From: Prevotellaceae bacterium
GTDB taxonomy: Bacteria > Bacteroidota > Bacteroidia > Bacteroidales > Bacteroidaceae
DNA length: 23,875 nt
Assembly: GCA_030523505.1 (NCBI GenBank)
Contig: JAUNIK010000003.1
Coordinates: forward strand, 3,261 to 27,135
Reading direction: 5' to 3'
In this document: positions 7,133 to 13,205 of the stretch, piece by piece
Position numbering within the stretch: the first letter of the stretch is position 1
Layout: each line of letters opens with the position of its first letter
Made by a program: the position numbers and the translations under genes
The notes under the pieces: generated by a model
The model's input: only the letters and a program-made list of their open reading frames with translations
Databases searched by the model: none
What the model was told of the DNA's origin: nothing

Positions 7133-7325
7133 AGGTGGGTTCTATAAATTCCCACGATTAATATTTATACTGATGAATCATGAATCTTTTTTAATCTTTT
7201 TGCTTCTTTGTGGCTCATTTTGCAAGCTACTTCAGTTGTAATGCCCGCATTACGCCTTTATCCGCTTTCAAACTGTTCTCACAAATAATTCAAAAGCTTA
7301 AAAAGCCAATTTAAAGAACCCACCT
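7133..7325 (+). promoter_or_regulatory. Structured leader of the HD-MsrA gene: 11-bp inverted repeat with competing hairpin
   Basis: AGGTGGGTTCT at 7133-7143 is the exact reverse complement of AGAACCCACCT at 7315-7325, whose right end is two bases before the ATG at 7328. The left arm can instead pair locally: GTGGG (7135-7139) with CCCAC (7151-7155) over an 11-base loop. A separate perfect dyad, GTAATGC-CC-GCATTAC, lies at 7238-7253. I do not recognise a known riboswitch class, and I see no gene in 7049-7327. Confidence 0.45.
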
Positions 7326-7327
7326 CT

Positions 7328-8275
7328 ATGATAACAAAAGCATTGCTTATAGCAACCCGAGCACATGAAGGACAGACCGATAGAGACGGCGAGGCGTATA
7401 TCCTTCATCCGCTGGCAGTGGGCCTCATGGGTCGCACTGACGAAGAGCGTGTGGTAGGTTTCCTTCACGATGTTCTGGAGGACACTCCAGTCACTGTTGA
7501 TGACCTTCTCAATGAGGGCATTCATGAGAGTTGTATCAACGCATTGAAGTTGCTCTGCCACACAAAGGACACGCCTTATGAGGAATATCTGCAGAATATA
7601 ATCGACTCAAAGAATCCAGTGGCACTGCGTGTGAAATACCACGATCTATTGCATAACTTCGAACGAGGAAAGAAATATCCTGACCTCCAGGCGAAGCACG
7701 GCAAAGCGCTGCAACTCATCAAACCTGCAGTTGAGGCTATGGAGACTGTGAGCCGTTTTGACTACGATGGAGCCAAGGCAAAAGGACATGAGGTGGCAAT
7801 CTTCGCCGCCGGTTGTTTCTGGGGAGTGCAGCACTATTTCCAAAAGAGGAAGGGAGTGGTGAAATCGATAGTGGGATATACCGGAAATACCGATGAAACC
7901 GCTGAAAATCCTACCTACGAACTGGTGAGAACCCATAAGACAAACCATCTGGAAGCAGTCCTTGTGGAGTTTGAACCAGAGCAGATTTCGTATGAAGAAC
8001 TCTGCAAATTGTTCTTCGAGATTCACGATCCTGGACAGACCGATGGTCAGGGTCCCGACAAAGGTCAGCAGTATCGCAGTGGGGTGTTCTACACCAATGA
8101 TGAACAGTTGCTGATAACCAATAAACTTGTTGACTATCTGCGTAATCATGGACATGAGGTGAACACGATAATACAACCTTGTGGACCATTCTTCATTGCC
8201 GAGGGATATCATCAGGACTATTACGAGAATACCGGCGGCAGTCCGTATTGCCATGTCAGAGTAAAGAAATTTTAG
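7328..8275 (+). CDS. Fusion: SpoT/MESH1-like HD hydrolase domain + peptide-methionine (S)-S-oxide reductase MsrA
   Basis: The product has 315 residues in one open frame. Residues 1-140 form an HD domain of the RelA/SpoT/MESH1 type: AHEGQ (His13), YILHPLAV, GFLHDVLEDT with His47, Asp48 and the Glu51-Asp52 pair of hydrolase-active members, and YHDLLHNF with Asp106. Such domains remove the 3' pyrophosphate from (p)ppGpp or act on other nucleotides. Residues 155-315 are MsrA, which reduces methionine-S-sulfoxide: AAGCFWGVQHYF with catalytic Cys163, NPTYELVRT, NHLEAVLVEF, HDPGQTDGQGPDKGQQYRSGVFY and YHQDYYENTGGSPYC, with Cys308 a likely resolving Cys. There is no signal peptide, so it is cytoplasmic. 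The HD part is shorter than free-standing MESH1 proteins. It is followed by dsbD and cyuA on the same strand. Both domain calls are firm; the HD substrate is inference. Confidence 0.92.
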   Translation: MITKALLIATRAHEGQTDRDGEAYILHPLAVGLMGRTDEERVVGFLHDVLEDTPVTVDDLLNEGIHESCINALKLLCHTKDTPYEEYLQNIIDSKNPVALRVKYHDLLHNFERGKKYPDLQAKHGKALQLIKPAVEAMETVSRFDYDGAKAKGHEVAIFAAGCFWGVQHYFQKRKGVVKSIVGYTGNTDETAENPTYELVRTHKTNHLEAVLVEFEPEQISYEELCKLFFEIHDPGQTDGQGPDKGQQYRSGVFYTNDEQLLITNKLVDYLRNHGHEVNTIIQPCGPFFIAEGYHQDYYENTGGSPYCHVRVKKF

Positions 8276-8280
8276 GCAAA

Positions 8281-8303
8281 TAATTTATAGTTTTTATAAA
8301 TTA
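8281..8303 (+). terminator. Weak AT-rich hairpin after the HD-MsrA gene
   Basis: TAATTTATA (8281-8289) and TATAAATTA (8295-8303) pair perfectly over a GTTTT loop, six bases after the stop. The stem has only A-T pairs and no strong T tract, so termination is uncertain. Confidence 0.35.
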
Positions 8304-8338
8304 ACTGCATATCATAGGAGATTATCGCGATTATTTTG

Positions 8339-8346
8339 TAATTTTG
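8339..8346 (+). promoter_or_regulatory. Likely -7 element for dsbD
   Basis: TAATTTTG matches the Bacteroidetes -7 consensus and is the same octamer used before the 944 gene. It ends 28 bases before the ATG. The -33 region (about 8315-8319) does not contain TTTG. Confidence 0.5.
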
Positions 8347-8374
8347 CAGAAAAGAAATAAATCGACAATAAATA

Positions 8375-10402
8375 ATGAAGAAGATTCTAACATTAAGTTT
8401 GCTGTTTGTCATCTCACTGATGGCGAGCGCACAGATGGTTGATCCAGTGAAGTTCACCAGCACTCTCAAGACCGGCAACACTGCCGAGGGTGAGATTGTT
8501 TTCACAGGTAAGATTGATAAGGGTTGGCATGTTTATTCCACCAACCTCGGAAGTGATGGTCCTATTGAGGCTACCTTCAATGTGGTGAAGTTGGACGGTG
8601 TGGAACTTGTCGGTGGCTTGAAGCCACGCGGCAATGAAATCTCACAGTTTGACGAGATGTTCGGCATGAAGCTCCGTTACTTTGAGAATAATGTAACCTT
8701 CGTGCAGAAGGTGAAGTTCACCAAGCCAGACTATAGCATCGACTGCTACCTGAACTATGGTGCTTGCAACGACCAGATGTGTATGCCTCCTACCGATGTA
8801 AACTTCAAGAAGTCGGGCAAGAGTCCTGCCGTAACTGGTGCTGATGAGAAGAAGGACGAGGCAAAGGCTGAGGAAGAGAAGCCTGCAGAGGAGGTTGCTG
8901 CCGATACAGCAGCCGTTGCTCCTGTTGTTGCTGACTCAACCGTTGTTGACGCTAACTCAGACCTCTGGGCACCTGTTGTTGACAAGATGAAGGAAGCAAA
9001 TGCTGGTGACGACCTTGCAAGTCACGGACTACTTTCTATCTTCCTCATGGGACTCCTTGGTGGTCTTCTCGCACTTGTGATGCCATGTATCTGGCCTATC
9101 ATCCCAATGACAGTAAGCTTCTTCCTGAAGCGTGCCAAGGACGATAAGAAGAAGGGTATCAAGGACGCTGTGACTTACGGTATCTCTATTGTTGTGATAT
9201 ACCTGACGCTCGGTATCCTTGTGACAGCCATTGCCGGACCAAGCAAGTTGAATGAACTTTCAACAAATGCATACTTCAACATCTTCCTCTTCGGATTGCT
9301 CGTTGTGTTTGCACTCTCGTTCTTCGGATGGTTTGAGATCAAGTTGCCAGACAGTTGGGCAAACAAGGTTGACACCAAGGCATCATCAACAACCGGTCTG
9401 TTGTCAATATTCCTCATGGCGTTCACTCTCGTTCTGGTTTCATTCTCTTGTACAGCACCAATCATCGGCTTGCTGCTCGTTGAGACTGTTACATCAGGCA
9501 ACTGGGTAAGTCCTACTATCGGAATGCTCGGCTTTGCCCTTGCTTTGGCAGTGCCATTCACACTGTTCGCTCTGTTCCCATCATGGTTGAAGAGCGCACC
9601 ACGTTCGGGCTCATGGATGACAACTATCAAGGTAGTGCTCGGTTTCGTTGAGTTGGCCTTCGCATTGAAGTTCTTCTCTGTTGCCGACCTTGCTTACGGA
9701 TGGCATCTCCTCGACCGCGAGGTGTTCCTCTCATTGTGGATTGCAATATTCCTGTTCCTCGGTCTCTACCTTATCGGCGTACTGAAGTTCCAGGAAGACG
9801 AGGTTGGTGGCGACATCAACAAGCCAATGCCTGTTGTGTGCATTATGGGCGGTCTTGTTTCTATCGCCTTCGCCATCTATATGGTTCCAGGTCTTTGGGG
9901 TGCTCCATGTAAGGCAGTATCGGCTTTCGCTCCTCCTATCAACACCCAGGACTTCAACCTCAACACAAAGGTTGTAGAGGCAAAATACACCAACTACGAC
10001 GAGGGTATGGCAGCAGCAAAGGCTTCAGGCAAACCAGTATTCGTTGACTTCACCGGTTTCGGTTGTGTGAACTGCCGTAAGATGGAGGCTGCCGTTTGGA
10101 CCGATCCAACTGTTGCCGACAAGCTCACTAAGGACTATGTGCTCATCTCGCTCTTTGTTGACGATAAGACTCCTCTCGCAGAACCAATGGAAGTGGAGTT
10201 CAACGGTCAGAAGCGCACCCTCCGCACCATCGGCGACAAGTGGAGCTTCCTCCAGGCAAGCAAGTTCGGTGCTAACGCACAGCCATACTATGTATGTCTC
10301 GACAACGAAGGAAATCCTCTTGGTGGTAGCTTCTCTTACAAGGAAGACATCCCAGGATTCAAGGAGTTCCTCGACAACTGTTTAAAGAACTACAAGAAGT
10401 AA
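8375..10402 (+). CDS. dsbD: Thiol:disulfide interchange protein DsbD
   Basis: The product has 675 residues and the complete three-part DsbD layout. It carries electrons from cytoplasmic thioredoxin through the inner membrane to periplasmic thiol proteins. A signal peptide ends near residue 19 (MASA-Q). The N-terminal DsbD-alpha domain runs to about 145 with Cys131 and Cys136 in ACNDQMCMPP. Residues 155-195 form an Ala/Glu/Lys/Pro-rich linker. The membrane domain from about 217 to 510 holds the Cys pair Cys238 (VMPCIWPIIP) and Cys359 (VSFSCTAP). The C-terminal thioredoxin-like domain has Cys564-Val-Asn-Cys567 (GFGCVNCRKM). Codon choice is strongly biased (AAG, GAC, GTT, TTC), suggesting high expression. 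It has its own -7 element and a strong terminator directly after the stop. Confidence 0.96.
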   Translation: MKKILTLSLLFVISLMASAQMVDPVKFTSTLKTGNTAEGEIVFTGKIDKGWHVYSTNLGSDGPIEATFNVVKLDGVELVGGLKPRGNEISQFDEMFGMKLRYFENNVTFVQKVKFTKPDYSIDCYLNYGACNDQMCMPPTDVNFKKSGKSPAVTGADEKKDEAKAEEEKPAEEVAADTAAVAPVVADSTVVDANSDLWAPVVDKMKEANAGDDLASHGLLSIFLMGLLGGLLALVMPCIWPIIPMTVSFFLKRAKDDKKKGIKDAVTYGISIVVIYLTLGILVTAIAGPSKLNELSTNAYFNIFLFGLLVVFALSFFGWFEIKLPDSWANKVDTKASSTTGLLSIFLMAFTLVLVSFSCTAPIIGLLLVETVTSGNWVSPTIGMLGFALALAVPFTLFALFPSWLKSAPRSGSWMTTIKVVLGFVELAFALKFFSVADLAYGWHLLDREVFLSLWIAIFLFLGLYLIGVLKFQEDEVGGDINKPMPVVCIMGGLVSIAFAIYMVPGLWGAPCKAVSAFAPPINTQDFNLNTKVVEAKYTNYDEGMAAAKASGKPVFVDFTGFGCVNCRKMEAAVWTDPTVADKLTKDYVLISLFVDDKTPLAEPMEVEFNGQKRTLRTIGDKWSFLQASKFGANAQPYYVCLDNEGNPLGGSFSYKEDIPGFKEFLDNCLKNYKK

Positions 10403-10407
10403 TACAC

Positions 10408-10439
10408 AGCCCTCCCCACACTCTGGGGAGGGCACTTTT
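10408..10439 (+). terminator. Terminator after dsbD, made from a palindromic repeat
   Basis: GCCCTCCCCA (10409-10418) pairs perfectly with TGGGGAGGGC (10424-10433) over a five-base loop, followed by ACTTTT. It starts five bases after the dsbD stop. Its beginning AGCCCTCCCC and its orientation match the palindromic repeat family seen elsewhere in the window. Confidence 0.8.
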
Positions 10440-10452
10440 GAAAACATGATCT

Positions 10453-11733
10453 ATGTTGGATAAGGCAATACGCGAGCAGATTATTGCTCTCATCAATAAG
10501 GAAGTGGTGCCGGCTGTAGGTTGTACCGAACCAATGGCTGTGGCTCTTTGTACAGCAAAGGCTACTGAAGTGTTGGGCGGCCGTCCGGAGAAGATACAGG
10601 CACTGCTCAGTGCAAACATACTTAAAAACGCGATGGGTGTAGGTATTCCTGGAACGGGAATGATTGGATTGCCGATAGCCATCGGCTTGGGTGCTCTCAT
10701 CGGGAAGTCGGAGTATGAACTGGAAGTGATAAAAGACCTCACTCCAGAATCGCTTGAGGAAGGAAAGACCTTCATCAAGGATACTCCAATAGAGATAAAA
10801 CTCAAGGAAAACAATACCGAAAAACTTTATATTGAGGTTACCTGCTGGAAGGGCGATAATTCGGCAAAGGCTATCATTGCCGGAGGTCACACCCATTTCA
10901 TCTTTGTAGAGAAGGACAGCGAGATACTCTTCAATGAAGATTTCCGGTCGGCAAAGGAACAGGCTGATTCATGCGCACTGAACCTCCGTATGGTATATGA
11001 CTTCGCCACCACTACACCTGTTGACGAGATCAGTTTCATCCTCAAGACCCGCGAGTATAACTTCCGTGCTGCAGAAGAGAGCATAAAAGGCAACTACGGT
11101 CATTGCTTGGGTAAGACCATCGACCGTCCGTTGGCTCATGGTATCTTCGGCAATTCTATCTTCTCGCATATCATCTCAAAGACTGCATCAGCTTGCGATG
11201 CCCGTATGGGAGGAGCGATGATACCAGTGATGAGTAATTCCGGTTCGGGCAATCAGGGAATCTGTGCCACAAATCCTGTGGCTGTCTATGCCCTTGAGAA
11301 CGAGAATACCGAGGAGGAGACAATCCGCGCCCTCACATTGAGCCATCTCACTGCCATATATATCAAGCAGAGCCTCGGTCGTTTGTCGGCTCTTTGCGGA
11401 TGTGTTGTGGCAAGCATCGGTTCTTCGTGCGGTATCACCTATCTTATGGGTGGCGACTATGATCGTATCTGTTTCTCGGTAAAGAATATGATTGCCAACC
11501 TCACTGGTATGATCTGCGACGGAGCAAAACCATCATGCTCACTGAAGATTACCTCAGGCGTCAGCACAGCCCTCCTGTCGGCTCTCCTTTCTATGGAAGG
11601 TCGCCATGTAACCTCTGCTGAGGGCATCATCGACGATGATGTAGATAAGTCAATCCACAACCTCACCTCTATCGGTGCCGATGCAATGATGGAAACCGAC
11701 GCCATGGTACTCGACATCATGACCTGCAAATAA
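10453..11733 (+). CDS. cyuA: L-cysteine desulfidase (CyuA/YhaM, UPF0597 family)
   Basis: The product has 426 residues, the usual family size. The enzyme breaks L-cysteine to pyruvate, ammonia and hydrogen sulfide with an oxygen-sensitive iron-sulfur cluster, which fits an anaerobe. Seen: VVPAVGCTEPMAVAL with Cys24, NAMGVGIPGTGM, IIAGGHTHF, SNSGSGNQG, then Cys-rich C-terminal stretches LCGCVVASIGSSCG (Cys315, 317, 326) and MICDGAKPSCSLK (Cys355, Cys362). Studied homologues use three Cys as cluster ligands, and Cys24 with two of these later ones are the candidates here. No signal peptide, so cytoplasmic. It begins 50 bases after dsbD, beyond that gene's terminator. I found no good promoter, so it may depend on read-through. 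Confidence 0.93.
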   Translation: MLDKAIREQIIALINKEVVPAVGCTEPMAVALCTAKATEVLGGRPEKIQALLSANILKNAMGVGIPGTGMIGLPIAIGLGALIGKSEYELEVIKDLTPESLEEGKTFIKDTPIEIKLKENNTEKLYIEVTCWKGDNSAKAIIAGGHTHFIFVEKDSEILFNEDFRSAKEQADSCALNLRMVYDFATTTPVDEISFILKTREYNFRAAEESIKGNYGHCLGKTIDRPLAHGIFGNSIFSHIISKTASACDARMGGAMIPVMSNSGSGNQGICATNPVAVYALENENTEEETIRALTLSHLTAIYIKQSLGRLSALCGCVVASIGSSCGITYLMGGDYDRICFSVKNMIANLTGMICDGAKPSCSLKITSGVSTALLSALLSMEGRHVTSAEGIIDDDVDKSIHNLTSIGADAMMETDAMVLDIMTCK

Positions 11734-11754
11734 TTCCCTATTACATAGCATAAT

Positions 11755-11790
11755 AAAAGGCTGAGCATTAATGCCCAGCCTTTTGTTTTT
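11755..11790. terminator. Strong bidirectional terminator between cyuA and the fucosidase gene
   Basis: AAAAGGCTG (11755-11763) pairs with CAGCCTTTT (11776-11784). The inner GCA/TGC continues the stem past one A-C mismatch to a TTAA loop. A T tract follows on the plus strand. The A run before the stem serves the minus strand. Confidence 0.88.
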
Positions 11791-11827
11791 TATCTTGCAG
11801 TTTAATTACCAAACTTTTCGCCAAGGA

Positions 11828-13204
11828 TTACTCTACAGAATAGACGCCGACTTCGCTGATGGCGGCTTCTGGGGTTTTCTTTGTTATGTTCAGGCGCACT
11901 GCTTCGGCTTTGACGGTTGGGAAACGTACCACATCAACACGGTTGAAAGCCTTGCCAGAAACAAGTGGATGCCATTCACCATCGGCAAGGTATTCAAGGT
12001 TGTACTCCTCAACGCCACCAGCCTTATATTCGGTGATGGTAATCATATTGATGGCTTTCGGACCACCCAGCGATACTTCCCAGTGGGCCTGGTCAAGGAG
12101 TGGCGAAGGAGTCCAGCAGGTGGTGAAATCATCATCGTTGGCGAAGTCCATGATATCCATGTCATAGCTCCACGACGACTCGGCAGGCATGTGTTTTGCT
12201 ATGTTGTGCTGTGTGATTGGAGCCACGGCTTCAGGCACGTCAGCCACACGACCGTCGTTCTGCCACATCTTACCTATCTTCTTCAATGCCTCTACAGCGT
12301 TGTCGTCCATCAGTCCGTCGCGGTTTGGTGCCACATTGAGGATGAAATTGCAGTAGGCTTTGTTGTAGGGCACGATATTCTCGTTGACAAGCCATTTCAC
12401 ATCCTTCAGCTTGTCGGTAGGCATTGACTCCTTCCAGAACCATGTGCGCTGGATAGAGAGGCACGCCAGAGCAGGCAGTTGGTTTTCGCTGGTGGAAATC
12501 TTCTGGCCAGCACCTTGCTCGTAGGACTTGATATCGGTGTAGAACAACGCCTCGCGAGGGTATTTTGCAGCGTTGAGGTCCATAACGAGACAGTTTGGTT
12601 GCAGCGACTTGATATACTCGTATATCTCCTGGAAAGGCACTTCATCGTAGCTGATACGCGACCATGGAGCATCCCATCCGTCGATGATGAGGGCTGTAAT
12701 CTCACCGTAGTTGGTGAGCAGTTCGCGGAGTTGTGCTTTGAGCATGTTCACCTTGTCGCGAGTGATATGTCCTGGGCGCAGACGATGGTGTGTGTCGAGG
12801 ATGGAGTAGTAGAGCATCACCTTCAATCCAGCCTTATGGAAGGCATCGACATATTCGCGCACCACGTCCTTGTGGACAGGTGAGTTCATAGAGTTGTAGT
12901 CGGTGGTCTTGGTGTCCCAGATGCAGAATCCCGAGTGGTGCTTGGTGGTAAGACATCCGTATGACATATTCGCCGCCTTGGCAGCATCAGCCCACTGATT
13001 GCAGTTGAGTTTCACCGGGTTGAAAGCCGACACAGGCATATCAGGATCGGGCCAGTCTTCAGGGGCGAAGGTAGGCATGTTGAAATGGATGAACATACCA
13101 AAACGCAGATCGACGAAGTCTTGCTGCAACTGGGGTAGACTCTTCTGGCCGAATGACACTGCAGCAAAGGCAATGCCGAGAAGGATAAGCGATATTCTCT
13201 TCAT
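11828..13204 (-). CDS. Secreted alpha-L-fucosidase, GH29, with C-terminal F5/8-type carbohydrate-binding domain
   Basis: The product has 458 residues. A signal peptide ends near residue 19 (SFG-Q). The GH29 barrel covers about 22-320. It has the family blocks FVDLRFGMFIHF, LTTKHHSGFCIWDTKTTDYN and ALIIDGWDAP, where Asp175 is the expected nucleophile. It removes terminal L-fucose from glycans such as mucin or plant polymers, probably in the periplasm or on the cell surface. Residues about 330-458 look like a discoidin or F5/8 type C (CBM32-like) sandwich: FTTCWTPSPLLDQAHWEVSLGG and VRLNITKKTPEAAISEVGVY. The C-terminal GI.I.NGKK tail found on the two larger secreted proteins is absent. It starts one base after the stop of the glutaminase-like gene, so the two are almost certainly co-transcribed. 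Linkage specificity cannot be read by eye. Confidence 0.93.
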   Translation of the reverse strand: MKRISLILLGIAFAAVSFGQKSLPQLQQDFVDLRFGMFIHFNMPTFAPEDWPDPDMPVSAFNPVKLNCNQWADAAKAANMSYGCLTTKHHSGFCIWDTKTTDYNSMNSPVHKDVVREYVDAFHKAGLKVMLYYSILDTHHRLRPGHITRDKVNMLKAQLRELLTNYGEITALIIDGWDAPWSRISYDEVPFQEIYEYIKSLQPNCLVMDLNAAKYPREALFYTDIKSYEQGAGQKISTSENQLPALACLSIQRTWFWKESMPTDKLKDVKWLVNENIVPYNKAYCNFILNVAPNRDGLMDDNAVEALKKIGKMWQNDGRVADVPEAVAPITQHNIAKHMPAESSWSYDMDIMDFANDDDFTTCWTPSPLLDQAHWEVSLGGPKAINMITITEYKAGGVEEYNLEYLADGEWHPLVSGKAFNRVDVVRFPTVKAEAVRLNITKKTPEAAISEVGVYSVE

Positions 13205-13205
13205 A

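Noticed and set aside
7144..7314. Invertible promoter segment of the kind that controls capsule genes in Bacteroides
   Set aside because: Inverted repeats flank the segment, but I find no TANNTTTG inside it on either strand and no recombinase gene nearby. A leader structure fits better, though inversion was kept as a testable alternative.
10446..10463. Tiny five-codon frame overlapping the cyuA start
   Set aside because: Too short and not preceded by a convincing initiation signal. It probably arises by chance.
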